This document shows positions 45,884-55,215 of a stretch of DNA of 64,000 bases, in pieces. Position numbers and translations under genes: made by a program. Origin of the DNA: Pandoraea aquatica (GTDB lineage: Bacteria; Pseudomonadota; Gammaproteobacteria; Burkholderiales; Burkholderiaceae); the NCBI RefSeq assembly GCF_902459565.1, contig NZ_CABPSN010000002.1, forward strand, positions 124,001 through 188,000, given 5' to 3'. Each line of letters opens with the position of its first letter. The first letter of the stretch is position 1. The notes beneath the pieces are model-generated. The model was not told the DNA's origin and searched no databases. It was given only the letters and a program-made list of their open reading frames with translations.

Positions 45884-46240
45884 ATGGATTCCGCCAAGCC
45901 CACCGATTCAACCCACGCCACGCCCTCCGATGCGTCCACGCAGCCCAGCGAGGTCTACCTGCGCCTGCTCGGCGAAACCGCCAAGATCGACTGGAAGGAT
46001 CTGGAGTCGTTCTTCGCGCGCGGCGTTCTGCTGTTCGTCACGCCCGGCGGGGACCTCGTCTCGGTCGCCGAAGCCGTCGCCAACGACGACAAAGTGGCTG
46101 TCACGCAATGGCTGACGTCCGGCATGGTGCAACGCATGCAGGCCGACACCGCCGCTGACTTCGCCGCACGTACGCCCGAACTGTGGGCCGTCGTCGTGGC
46201 ACCGTGGGTGCTCGTGCAAGAGCGCGGTATCAAGACCTGA
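45884..46240 (+). CDS. DUF2288 family protein
   Basis: 118 residues. The block LGETAKIDWKDLESFFARG followed by GDLVSVAEAVANDDK and a C-terminal LWAVVVAPWVLVQERG matches DUF2288. Function is unknown. The ATG at 45884 is preferred over the far upstream ATG because homologous sequence begins shortly after it. Confidence 0.85.
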   Translation: MDSAKPTDSTHATPSDASTQPSEVYLRLLGETAKIDWKDLESFFARGVLLFVTPGGDLVSVAEAVANDDKVAVTQWLTSGMVQRMQADTAADFAARTPELWAVVVAPWVLVQERGIKT

Positions 46241-46294
46241 CACGTATCCGGCCATTCTGCGCGCAGATGGTGGCGCATTGGCCGACGATTGGCC

Positions 46295-46678
46295 CTATTC
46301 CGTGATGCCCGCTTCAACGAGGCGTCGCGTGCAATCTTCCAGCAGATCCTGCGCCACCACTGACGCGTACGCATAGTCCGCGTCGAGCGATTCCGTCATC
46401 TCATGCGCCGTGTACAACCCGGCTTCGCGTGAGAGCGTGCCCGCCAGCTCGCGGGCGAAATCGTCGCTCAACGACGACAGCAGACGGCGCTCATCCAGCG
46501 GCAATTGCAACTTCGAACGCGATAGCCACATCTGGGCGAGCGTCGCGCCCTGCTTGTCCGTCATCCATTGCCCATGCTCGTAAAACGCCGACAGACGCTC
46601 TGCCGTCAGCGCGAACAGCAACGCGCGGCGGGTGTTGAAATTCAGACGAATCGGTTGATTGGGCGTAGCTTCCGGCAT
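46295..46678 (-). CDS. Hypothetical protein, 127 residues
   Basis: A helical soluble protein without a signal peptide (RRALLFALTAERLSAFYEHG, SLSDDFARELAGTLSREAGL). Composition agrees with neighbouring core genes. It follows the LysR gene on the same strand after 48 bp. Family not recognised. Confidence 0.6.
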   Translation of the reverse strand: MPEATPNQPIRLNFNTRRALLFALTAERLSAFYEHGQWMTDKQGATLAQMWLSRSKLQLPLDERRLLSSLSDDFARELAGTLSREAGLYTAHEMTESLDADYAYASVVAQDLLEDCTRRLVEAGITE

Positions 46679-46726
46679 GACGGCAGCCGCAAATAGCGGG
46701 CAAGAACGAGATCAGCGGCAAAGGTA

Positions 46727-47626
46727 TCACGCGAACAGCCGCAGGAGCGCATTGCGCGCATGTCGGATCAGGTCGGTTTCGTCGGCACGTCCCGGCAGCA
46801 GATGGAATTCGGCGCGCGGCAGCGGCGGCAGCCCAAGCGACGGCGGGCAGACGATTAGCTCGGGCGTGAGCGCTGACTCATTCAGGCAAGACACCCCCAA
46901 GCCCGCGGCCAGTGCCAACTGCATGCCTGCGACCCCGGCCGCCGAATGCGACACCCGATACGCAATCTTGTGCCGTTCAAGCACGCTCGCAACAAGCGTC
47001 TGCAATGCGCACGAGCGCGGGAGTGTCACCAGCGGCAGCGGCACGTCGACGGGGGCCGTCTGCGTCGCCGCCATCGCCCACACGAGACGCTCGCGCCGCA
47101 CCAGCGTGGCCGAAGCGCCCCCGAGATCGTCATGGGTGGCGTTGCCGTCGCCGACATCCTCGTTCATCAGCCGCAAGGCCAGTCCCACGTCGAAATGCTC
47201 ACCCGTCATGGCCGAACGCTCGATCTGCGAACTCTGCATCGCGCTCACATGCAGGCGCAGACGCGGATAGAGACTTGTGAATCGTTTGAGGACGCGGGCG
47301 ACGTCGTGCGGACGGTAATAATCCGTGATCGCGATGCGCAACTCGCCGTCGAGCAGCACGCCCTGAAGGTCTTCGAACGCGGCTTCCGACAGCGCTGCAA
47401 TCTGACGCGCGTATGCGAGCAGCCGCGTGCCTGCGGGCGTGGGACGCATGCCCTTTCGCGAACGAACGAGCAGTGACTGCCCGGCCCGCTCTTCGAGCTT
47501 CTTCAGTTGCTCGCTGACGGTCGACTGCGACAGGAAGATTTGCTCGGCGGCGCCCGAAATGCTGCCGGCGTCGTGAATGGCGATAAACGTGCGTAGCTGG
47601 GTCAGATCGAAGGCGCGGGCATTCAT
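46727..47626 (-). CDS. LysR family transcriptional regulator
   Basis: 299 residues with an N-terminal HTH (SISGAAEQIFLSQSTVSEQLKK, positions 47495-47560) and a substrate-binding domain. The ATG at 47626 gives the normal length and is preferred over 47689. It diverges from the MFS gene at 47785, its probable target. The intervening gap includes the inverted pair ATCGGA / CCGAT. Confidence 0.9.
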   Translation of the reverse strand: MNARAFDLTQLRTFIAIHDAGSISGAAEQIFLSQSTVSEQLKKLEERAGQSLLVRSRKGMRPTPAGTRLLAYARQIAALSEAAFEDLQGVLLDGELRIAITDYYRPHDVARVLKRFTSLYPRLRLHVSAMQSSQIERSAMTGEHFDVGLALRLMNEDVGDGNATHDDLGGASATLVRRERLVWAMAATQTAPVDVPLPLVTLPRSCALQTLVASVLERHKIAYRVSHSAAGVAGMQLALAAGLGVSCLNESALTPELIVCPPSLGLPPLPRAEFHLLPGRADETDLIRHARNALLRLFA

Positions 47627-47784
47627 GGCGGCACTCGGTAGAACGGCGATTCGTGGGGCAAATGCGGGACGACCCGGGGCGGATGGCACGTCGGCGGGTT
47701 ATCGGAGTTAATCCGGAAAACACGATATATGTCATCGAGTTTTCCCGCTTTTCCGATGGATTGTACCCCCGTAGGATGCGGAGC

Positions 47785-49224
47785 ATGTCATCCGGATTTA
47801 CGCGCAAGCGCGACCCCGGGATGCCCCCCGTTCTTCTTTCAGAGCCGCGTGTTTACCGCCCGCGCACCGTGTCACTCATGAATGAACGTCTCTGCTCTGC
47901 CTCCGCCGCGCCGAATCGCCTTTCGGCCACCGCTGTGCCGCGTGCCCCGGATGTCACCGTCCCACAACTCAATCGCAATCATCGCTGGAAGGTGTTGGGC
48001 GTCGGCGTGGCGGCCAATGCCAGCTTCGCGGCGGCGATGGGCGGTATTCCCGCGACGGCCGTCCAGATGCGCAGCGCCTATGCGCTGGCCAACGGCGACC
48101 TCGGCCTCGTGCTCGGCATGATCGGTCTGGGCATTGCCATCTCGGAATTGCCGTGGGGCATGCTCACGGATCGATGGGGCGACCGGCGCGTGTTGCTTGT
48201 CGGGTTGCTGGTGACGGCGGCGGCGCTGCTCGGACTCGGCCTGTGGGTCGTGCCGACGACGCACTTCGTCCCGTCGATGCCGATGCTCGCGGCCGGGATG
48301 CTGGCCATCGGCGTGCTGGGCGGTAGCGTGAACGGGTCGAGCGGACGCGCCGTGATGCGATGGTTCCACGACAGCGAGCGCGGTCTCGCGATGAGCGTGC
48401 GGCAGTGCGCGGTGCCGATGGGCGGCGGGATCGGTGCGCTGCTCTTGCCGGGAACGGCCGTCCATTTCGGTTTCAGCGGGGTCTTCATCGGCCTGGCAGT
48501 GGCGTGCGTGGCCGCAGCGGGCATGGCATGGCTGTGGTTGCTCGAACCGCCGGAAGAACTGCATGAAGCGCCGCGCCCGGCAACGGCCAGCGCCGGTGGT
48601 CGTCCGGCCGCCGCATACACGCCGTTGCGTGACGCTCGTCTGCTCAGCACCGCGCTCGGCATGGCCGTGCTCGCCATGCCGCAAATCGCTGTGCTCACCT
48701 TCGGCACGGTCTTCCTGCACGACTTCGCTCATGTGAGCGTGCTAACGATTTCGCTCACGCTGGGCGCTGTGCAAACGGGGGCTGCGATCACTCGTGTGTG
48801 GAGCGGACGATTTACCGATAAGCGCCGCAACCGTCCCGCCTATTTGCGCGTTTGCACACTGGTGGTCGGCGTCGTGTTCGCGATGCTGGGTTTACTGGTG
48901 GGATTGCTCTCGATGCGTCCCGAGTGGCTCGCGCACGGCACGCCGGTGATGATCGCGCTGCTGATTGTGGGGGGCGTGGTCTCGTCGGCATGGCACGGCG
49001 TAGCCTTCACGGAACTGGCCACGCTCGCCGGGGCGTCTCGCGCGGGCACGGCGCTGGGCATCGGCAACACCGGCGTCTTCATGACGATGTTCCTCACACC
49101 CCTCGCGATCCCGCTGCTGCTCGCGCTGGGCGGATGGGGACTTGTCTGGGCGGGGGGCATGATCTGCGCGGCGCTGGCGTGGCCGATGTTCGTCTGGTCG
49201 CATCGCGCAGTGAAGACGGCATGA
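47785..49224 (+). CDS. MFS transporter
   Basis: A 12-helix transporter of 479 residues from the ATG at 47785, which has TAGGA nine bases upstream. The ATG at 47878 (448 residues) is closer to the first helix and also possible. The cytoplasmic loop motif LTDRWGDRRVLL is present after helix 2. The C-terminal half includes GRFTDKRRNRPAY. Substrate unknown. It is divergent from a LysR gene that probably regulates it. Confidence 0.86.
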   Translation: MSSGFTRKRDPGMPPVLLSEPRVYRPRTVSLMNERLCSASAAPNRLSATAVPRAPDVTVPQLNRNHRWKVLGVGVAANASFAAAMGGIPATAVQMRSAYALANGDLGLVLGMIGLGIAISELPWGMLTDRWGDRRVLLVGLLVTAAALLGLGLWVVPTTHFVPSMPMLAAGMLAIGVLGGSVNGSSGRAVMRWFHDSERGLAMSVRQCAVPMGGGIGALLLPGTAVHFGFSGVFIGLAVACVAAAGMAWLWLLEPPEELHEAPRPATASAGGRPAAAYTPLRDARLLSTALGMAVLAMPQIAVLTFGTVFLHDFAHVSVLTISLTLGAVQTGAAITRVWSGRFTDKRRNRPAYLRVCTLVVGVVFAMLGLLVGLLSMRPEWLAHGTPVMIALLIVGGVVSSAWHGVAFTELATLAGASRAGTALGIGNTGVFMTMFLTPLAIPLLLALGGWGLVWAGGMICAALAWPMFVWSHRAVKTA

Positions 49225-49267
49225 CGACGACGTGAAGATGGCAGAAGCACACGCCGCCATACAGACG

Positions 49268-50179
49268 TCAGCACGGCAGATGCACGTGCTCCACGAGGAA
49301 GTCGAGAAACGCACGGACGCGGGCGGGCAAGTGGCCGCCCTGTCCCACATACACGGCGTGCACCGGTTCCAGATCGCCGGGGTTGTAGTCTTCGAGAACG
49401 GTCACGAGACGGCCGTCGCGCAGATCGGCGTCGACGTGATATCGCGAGTGACGCGCGACCCCCAGCCCTTCGAGCGCGAGTTTGCGCATGGTCTCGCCGT
49501 CGCTGACCAGCACGTTACCGGCGGGCGGATACAACGTGACACCGCCCGCGCCGTCGAGGAACGGCAACCCCTGAATCTGACGCTCGAAATTGAACGCCAT
49601 GACGTTGTGACGAATCAGGTCGGCTGGCGTATTCAGCGCCGCATTGCGAGCCAGATAGTCGGGCGACGCCACCACGTGCACGCGGCTCTCGCCGAGCTTG
49701 CGAGCCACCAGCCGTGAGTCGCGTAACGGGCCGGCGCGCACGGCCACATCGGCACGTTGCGACAGCAGGTCGACGACGGTGTCGGTGAGCGTCAGATCGA
49801 GCCGGATCTCGGGATACTTCGCCAGAAATGCGGGGATGACCGGCAGCAGATACAGCGTGCCGATGGGCACACTCGAATTCACCCGCAACAAACCGCGCGG
49901 CACCGCGCCCGCCGCCGCTTCGCGTTCGGCAGCGTCGATGTCGGCGAGCACGCGCAACGCGCGTTCGTGAAAAGCGGTCCCTTCGGGGGTGAGTTGCAGG
50001 CGACGCGTGGAGCGGTTGAACAGGCGTGCGCCCAGCCGTCCTTCGAGCCGCGCGACGAGCTTGCTCACGGCAGACGGCGTCATGTGCAACGCCCGCGCCG
50101 CCGCCGAGAAGCCACCCAGCTCCACCACCCGCGCAAAAACTTCCATATCGCCTGAGCGGTTGACGTCCTGTCGACCCAT
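49268..50179 (-). CDS. LysR family transcriptional regulator
   Basis: 303 residues with the HTH GGFSAAARALHMTPSAVSKL and the substrate domain beginning GLLRVNSSVPIGTLYLLPVI. It has the CrgA/DntR-like look of many small betaproteobacterial LysR proteins. It is divergent from the MFS efflux gene at 50392 and likely regulates it. Start may be 50179 or the ATG at 50146. Confidence 0.91.
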   Translation of the reverse strand: MGRQDVNRSGDMEVFARVVELGGFSAAARALHMTPSAVSKLVARLEGRLGARLFNRSTRRLQLTPEGTAFHERALRVLADIDAAEREAAAGAVPRGLLRVNSSVPIGTLYLLPVIPAFLAKYPEIRLDLTLTDTVVDLLSQRADVAVRAGPLRDSRLVARKLGESRVHVVASPDYLARNAALNTPADLIRHNVMAFNFERQIQGLPFLDGAGGVTLYPPAGNVLVSDGETMRKLALEGLGVARHSRYHVDADLRDGRLVTVLEDYNPGDLEPVHAVYVGQGGHLPARVRAFLDFLVEHVHLPC

Positions 50180-50391
50180 CGGAGGTGTCCTCGACTGTTG
50201 AGGTTACGGCTTTCGCGTTGTTTTGTGACTTGAAGTCACAAATGAATTTCCTTCGCGCAGTCTATTTCATCAATGAAGGGACGTCTATATTCCGCACATC
50301 GGTTCACGCGCGTCGCATAGCCAACGCATTCGGCCTATCGATTCGACGGCGGAGCCCGCCCCGATATTCAGCCTTTGGACAGGAGTTTTCC

Positions 50392-51585
50392 GTGCCTATT
50401 GCCCTCTATGCCCTGACCGCCGGTGCCTTTGGCATTGGTGTGACGGAGTTCGTGATCATGGGCCTGCTGCTCAACGTCGGCGCCGATTTCGGCGTGTCGA
50501 TTGCGGCGGCCGGCCTGCTGATCTCCGGTTACGCACTGGGTGTCGTTGTCGGCGCGCCCATCATGACGACCGCCACCGCCCGCTGGCCGCGCAAGACCGT
50601 GCTGCTGGTCCTCATGGCCATCTTCACCATCGGCAACGCAGCCTGTGCGCTTGCGCCGAGCTATGGCGCGCTGATGGCCGCGCGGGTGCTGACGTCGTTC
50701 GCGCACGGTACGTTCTTCGGCGTCGGCTCGGTCGTCGCAACCGGCCTCGTGCCGCGCGAGCGCCGTGCGTCGGCGATTGCCGTGATGTTCATGGGCCTGA
50801 CCGTCGCCAACATTCTCGGTGTGCCGTTCGGCACGTGGCTGGGTCAGCACTTCGGCTGGCGCGCCAGCTTCTGGGCCGTCACGATCATCGGTGCCCTCGC
50901 GTTCCTCGTGATCGCCCGGTTCGTGCCCAAGATCGCGGCCCCGGCCGATGCCGGCGACTGGCGTGCGGATTTGCGTGCGCTGGCGCGTCGCCCGGTGCTG
51001 CTCGGGTTGCTGACGACCGTGCTGGGATGGGTGGGGGTGTTCGGCGTGTTCACGTACATCGCGCCGTTGCTCACGACGGTGACGGGCTTCTCGGAAGGCG
51101 CGGTCTCGCCGATTCTGCTGATCTTCGGCGGTGGTCTGGTCGTCGGCAATCTGCTGGGCGGCAAGCTCGCGGATCGTCACGTGGTGCGCACCGTGCTGGG
51201 CAGTTTGCTGTCGCTCTCGGTCGTGCTCGGACTGATGACGTTCGCGTTGCACTCGCAGTGGCTCGCCATTGTGTTCGTGGCGCTGCTCGGGGCGACGGCA
51301 TTCGCAACGGTCGCGCCGCTGCAAATTTGGGTGATGGAGAAGGCGTCCGGGGCAGGTGAGAGTCTCGCGTCGAGCTTCAATATCGCCGCGTTCAATCTCG
51401 GCAACGCCATCGGTGCGTGGCTCGGCGGTTTCGTCATCGAGCATGGCCCCGGATTGACGGCCGTGCCCTGGGTGGCGGCGCTGGTGCCGCTGGTGGGTGT
51501 GGGCGTTGCGCTGCTGAGCTTGCGTCTGGATCGCCGTGACGCGGGTCGTCAGGCCGCGCCGGTGTGTGAAACCCCTGCAATATAA
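50392..51585 (+). CDS. MFS transporter, DHA1 (AraJ/YdhP-like) family
   Basis: 397 residues from a GTG at 50392 with AGGAG seven bases upstream. Upstream in-frame sequence from 50185 does not look like protein of this family. The first helix block ALTAGAFGIGVTEFVIMGLL is the hallmark of the AraJ/YdhP branch of drug:H+ antiporters. It has 12 predicted helices. Substrate unknown; probably efflux. Confidence 0.9.
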   Translation: MPIALYALTAGAFGIGVTEFVIMGLLLNVGADFGVSIAAAGLLISGYALGVVVGAPIMTTATARWPRKTVLLVLMAIFTIGNAACALAPSYGALMAARVLTSFAHGTFFGVGSVVATGLVPRERRASAIAVMFMGLTVANILGVPFGTWLGQHFGWRASFWAVTIIGALAFLVIARFVPKIAAPADAGDWRADLRALARRPVLLGLLTTVLGWVGVFGVFTYIAPLLTTVTGFSEGAVSPILLIFGGGLVVGNLLGGKLADRHVVRTVLGSLLSLSVVLGLMTFALHSQWLAIVFVALLGATAFATVAPLQIWVMEKASGAGESLASSFNIAAFNLGNAIGAWLGGFVIEHGPGLTAVPWVAALVPLVGVGVALLSLRLDRRDAGRQAAPVCETPAI

Positions 51586-51616
51586 GGACGACGAAGGACG
51601 TTGTGCAATGATGAAG

Positions 51617-51640
51617 AAGGCCCGGCATGCCGGGCCTTTG
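51617..51640. terminator. Perfect 22-base palindrome after the MFS gene
   Basis: Arms AAGGCCCGGCA / TGCCGGGCCTT, followed by a short T-stretch, lie between the MFS stop and the convergent modE stop. It probably ends both transcripts. Confidence 0.75.
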
Positions 51641-51665
51641 CCATTGGCGTCAGGCCATTACGCCA

Positions 51666-52517
51666 TTACGCCATCACGCCGATGATCACACTGACGGCGG
51701 GAAATGCGGCCGTCGCACCGATGCCCGCCGTGAGGCCGCGCGCGGTAAGCGTCTCTTGCGGCATCACTGCCGCGAGACGGCTGCCGCCGGGCAGCGCCAG
51801 AATCACTTCCGCCTGCCCCGCATCGTCGGTGACGGTGTCCACGGTGCCGGATAACCGGTTCGCCGTGGGCAACCCCGCGAGATCCGCGCCGCGCGCAATC
51901 TCGATCCACGGCGCTTTGATCAGCGCGAACGCCTGCCCGCCGACCGCCAGCCCGAGCGTTTGGGTGCTGTGATGGGTGAGCGACGCCGTGATCGCTTCGC
52001 CGCCAGGTAGCGTTAACGTCACTTCGTCGTTCACGCCGCAGTGCCGAATGGCTGTGATCGTTCCGTGCAATTGATTGCGCGCACTGGTCTGAAGTCCGAG
52101 CCGCGCGATGACCGGCCATTGCTCGTCGAAATGTTCGAGATCGTTCGCAACGCGCGCGAGAAACTGCTGCTGCGCCGCTTCCACTGCACGAAACGCCGCG
52201 ACCAGCTTCGCGCCGCGAGCGGTGAGTCGTGTGCCGCCACCGCCGCGTCCGCCGGTGCTGCGCTCGACGAGCGGCTCACCAGCGAGCTGGTTCATGGCGT
52301 CGACGGCGTCCCACGCTGCCTTGTAGCTCATGCCCGCCGCCTTGGCCGCCGACGTGATCGAGCCTTGCGACGCAATGTGTTCGAGCAGTGCAATGCGCGC
52401 CTGGCCGCCAAGCGACGAATTGCCGCGATGCAGCCACAGCGAGCCGCTCACCTGGAGGGCATCACCCGTTCCGTTGCGTAAAACATTGTCTGGCGTTGAA
52501 GAAGGTTCGGAAACCAT
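51666..52517 (-). CDS. modE: ModE-type molybdate-responsive regulator
   Basis: 283 residues. The N-terminal winged HTH has the ModE motif GSITSAAKAAGMSYKAAWDAVD and ERSTGGRGGGGTRLT. Two molbindin (Mop/TOBE) repeats follow (SARNQLHGTITAI and ANRLSGTVDTV). ModE binds molybdate and represses molybdate uptake genes. No modABC is in the window. The ATG at 52517 gives family length and is preferred over 52616. Confidence 0.94.
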   Translation of the reverse strand: MVSEPSSTPDNVLRNGTGDALQVSGSLWLHRGNSSLGGQARIALLEHIASQGSITSAAKAAGMSYKAAWDAVDAMNQLAGEPLVERSTGGRGGGGTRLTARGAKLVAAFRAVEAAQQQFLARVANDLEHFDEQWPVIARLGLQTSARNQLHGTITAIRHCGVNDEVTLTLPGGEAITASLTHHSTQTLGLAVGGQAFALIKAPWIEIARGADLAGLPTANRLSGTVDTVTDDAGQAEVILALPGGSRLAAVMPQETLTARGLTAGIGATAAFPAVSVIIGVMA

Positions 52518-52829
52518 AATGATTTTTTCGATCAAACACAGCAGGTGGCCGCATTGTAGAGGGTGGGCGAACCAGCGGGTACGAGGGCTGGACGGGGAAC
52601 TGTTGCGGCGCACCAACGAAGCTCGCTTCGGACGCCCATTTGGGGGACGAATGGGGGACGTTTCTCCACTACATTGATTTTTGCCGCATGCCCCCCCAAA
52701 GCCGGTTCGTATTGCTTCAGACCTGAAATACTCAAGTCTTTATCAAGTCTCAAGCGGGATGACCGGGAATGCGACGTTTACCGAAGTGAAGTGCCCACTC
52801 ACCTGACACAACAGAAACGGGGTGAAATG

Positions 52830-53063
52830 ATGCGCGTCAGGAATATCAAGGAAACGGTTGACGGGGCTCGATACTATCGTCTGGTTCGCACGCTGCCCAA
52901 CGGCAAGCGACATCAGATGCAAATCTCTTTCTCCGCGGGTGAAATGCGCTTCAGACGTTTCGTCGCGCAACGATTGTGGTTGTTGCGCGCCGAAATGCGG
53001 GACAGCACACGCGCGGCGGCCGCACCTGCGCCACGCAGCAACATGCCGCAGTTGGTCTTCTGA
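52830..53063 (+). CDS. Small basic hypothetical protein, 77 residues
   Basis: A GGGGTGA site precedes the tandem ATG pair at 52827/52830. The protein is Arg-rich (ARYYRLVRTLPNGKRHQMQI, FRRFVAQRLWLLRAEMR) with no signal peptide or membrane segment. I do not recognise the family; a nucleic-acid-binding role is conceivable from charge only. The longer frame from 52563 lacks a ribosome-binding site. Confidence 0.5.
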   Translation: MRVRNIKETVDGARYYRLVRTLPNGKRHQMQISFSAGEMRFRRFVAQRLWLLRAEMRDSTRAAAAPAPRSNMPQLVF

Positions 53064-53159
53064 CCGGTTGCGGTGCCGTGTGGCAGAAACGCCTGACCAG
53101 TGACGACCGGTGTTAGCCGTCATCTTCACGGGTCCGGCGTTTTTGTACTGCATGATCGC

Positions 53160-54785
53160 TCAGCCTGCCTTGCGCGGCGTCAGTGACGTCATGGGCGCGC
53201 GCGCCGGCACGCTGGTCTTCACGGCCGTCAGTCCTGTACCCGCATGCGCAATCGCGTACTGCACCAATTCATCGAACGCAATCGGCCGCGCGAACAGATA
53301 CCCCTGTGCATAAGTGACGTTGCGCCCGCGCAGGTAATTCGCCTGCATCTCGTTTTCCACCCCTTCCGCCACGATCGTCATGTCCAGCCGCTCGGCCAGA
53401 TGAATGATGGAATCGCAGATGTTGCGCGTGACCACGTCGTCTTCGGTGACCGGCAGGAATTCCTTGTCGATCTTCAGATAGTTGAAGTCGTAGCGCTTCA
53501 GATACCCGATGGAGTTGTTTTCGGCCCCGAAGTCGTCGAGCGCGGTTTCGATGCCACGCCGCTGTAACTCGGCCATCACGTTGCGTGCAGCGGCCGTGTC
53601 GCGAATCACGTAGCGCTCGGTGATCTCGGCCACCATCGGATACGTGTTGTTCAGCGTGCCGTAATACCGCTCGATGTCGTGAATGATGGTGGTGTCGCGC
53701 AGATGTCGTTCCGCGAGGTTGATGCCGATGTGAAAGCCCTGCGGCAACGCGCCCTTGGCGACGTCGTTGCGAATCTGGCGCAGCAGCGAGCGCGTGAGTT
53801 CGATGATGAGCCCGTTGTCTTCCGCAATGGGGATGAAGGCGTCCGGGCGAACGAGGCCTGCCACGGGATGATGCCAGCGCATCAGCGCTTCGGCCCCCGC
53901 GCAACGGCCGGTGGCCAGTTCCATCACCGGCTGGTAATACACCTTGAATTCGTTACGCTTGATGCCGTGCGCGATCTGACGCTTCATGAATTGCGCCGGT
54001 CCGAAATGGCGGAAGGTCAGGACACCGAGTAAAAACGCCACGATGCCGCCGAACGACAGGAAGATCGGGACCTGACTGGCGGCAAGCGAGCGCATCAGCG
54101 AGGGGCTGCCGGCCAGCGACGTCGTGAAGTGCTCCGACGTGAGCGATATCTGTGCGCCGCGTGTCGCCAAGCCTGCCGATTCCAGACGCGGCCCTTCCGA
54201 GGTGAGCGCGACGTTGCCCACCGTCATGGCGGTCCACGCCAGATCGCTGCTCTTCACGCTGTGCAGCGTCTCGGTGAGGTAGATGCCGTCGACGAACCCG
54301 AGCACGCCGTCCGTGGCCGAGGTCGGCACGTAAAGCGCTAGTGCGGGTGTTTCACGGACGTAAGGCGTGCCGCTGACGAGCAACGTGCGCGTGCCTGTCA
54401 GCATCGGCACGAGGTCCGCCGGCAGGGGCATATTGAGCGCCGCGTCCGAACGGATGACCGACGAGCAATAGAGCTGGCCACGCGAAACGAGCCAGATGGA
54501 ACGGAAGTAAGGACTGAGGGTGCCGGCGGCCTGCAGCGAGGTACTGACTTCGCTGCACGAGCGGCCGACCCATGGGGTCGCGCCCCGCAGCGTACTTTCC
54601 GCCTGCGCGACGATGCGTTCGAGCGCGTCGCGCTGACGGGCCGCTTCTTCCTGAAGAATCGACTGCGACATGTGATAAATGCGCAGCCAGCCCAGAAAAA
54701 GGACGACGGCAAGCGTGACCGCCACGACAAGTCCGGTCACCAGCCACTGCACGACTCTGGAGTGTTGAATCATGTTCGCTGCCAA
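53160..54785 (-). CDS. CSS-motif EAL-domain cyclic-di-GMP phosphodiesterase
   Basis: A 541-residue inner-membrane protein. Two membrane helices (about residues 12-34 and 240-262) flank a periplasmic CSS-type sensor with YCSS (C107) and an upstream CSEVS. The cytoplasmic EAL domain keeps GAEALMRW (E299), the DDFG motif and NYLKIDKEFL. In E. coli relatives the CSS cysteines sense DsbA/DsbB redox state. The enzyme should hydrolyse c-di-GMP. There is no GGDEF domain. Start may be 54785 or the ATG at 54773. Confidence 0.93.
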   Translation of the reverse strand: MAANMIQHSRVVQWLVTGLVVAVTLAVVLFLGWLRIYHMSQSILQEEAARQRDALERIVAQAESTLRGATPWVGRSCSEVSTSLQAAGTLSPYFRSIWLVSRGQLYCSSVIRSDAALNMPLPADLVPMLTGTRTLLVSGTPYVRETPALALYVPTSATDGVLGFVDGIYLTETLHSVKSSDLAWTAMTVGNVALTSEGPRLESAGLATRGAQISLTSEHFTTSLAGSPSLMRSLAASQVPIFLSFGGIVAFLLGVLTFRHFGPAQFMKRQIAHGIKRNEFKVYYQPVMELATGRCAGAEALMRWHHPVAGLVRPDAFIPIAEDNGLIIELTRSLLRQIRNDVAKGALPQGFHIGINLAERHLRDTTIIHDIERYYGTLNNTYPMVAEITERYVIRDTAAARNVMAELQRRGIETALDDFGAENNSIGYLKRYDFNYLKIDKEFLPVTEDDVVTRNICDSIIHLAERLDMTIVAEGVENEMQANYLRGRNVTYAQGYLFARPIAFDELVQYAIAHAGTGLTAVKTSVPARAPMTSLTPRKAG

Positions 54786-55215
54786 CCAAGGAAAGAGTGG
54801 GGCCTACGTGTGCTGCGGTGCATTCTTTCGGTGCACGCGTGCTGCACGGCACAACTCGTCAATTGACTCTACACGAATCCCCGACGGTGTCCGACCCCCG
54901 ATAAACCCGCACAACGCCCGGCAGATGGGCGTGAAGGGCGCTTGCCGATCCCTCGCGAGGCCTGCTTCCGGCGGGCTTGTGAAGCGTCGTCGGCGGGCGT
55001 TATGGCCGCAATTTGCGTGACACTGGGATGGCGTAATCGCGACAAAAGTTGGCGCAACGACGATTTACGCATGCTCTACACTTCACTCATTAAATTTCTG
55101 GCGGAAATTGGGATCAATCCCAACTTTCCTGCATAGGTCGGTCAATTCGCATCCATTCGCCCGAATACCGACCCTCAGCACCCGTTTCCTTAAGCCTTAG
55201 ACGTCAATCCAACCC
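54786..55215. other. Intergenic region between EAL and fsr genes
   Basis: No credible gene is seen in about 430 bases. The perfect dyad TTGGGAT-CA-ATCCCAA (55108-55123) lies 93 bases before the fsr start and could be an operator. The remainder probably carries both divergent promoters. Confidence 0.4.
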
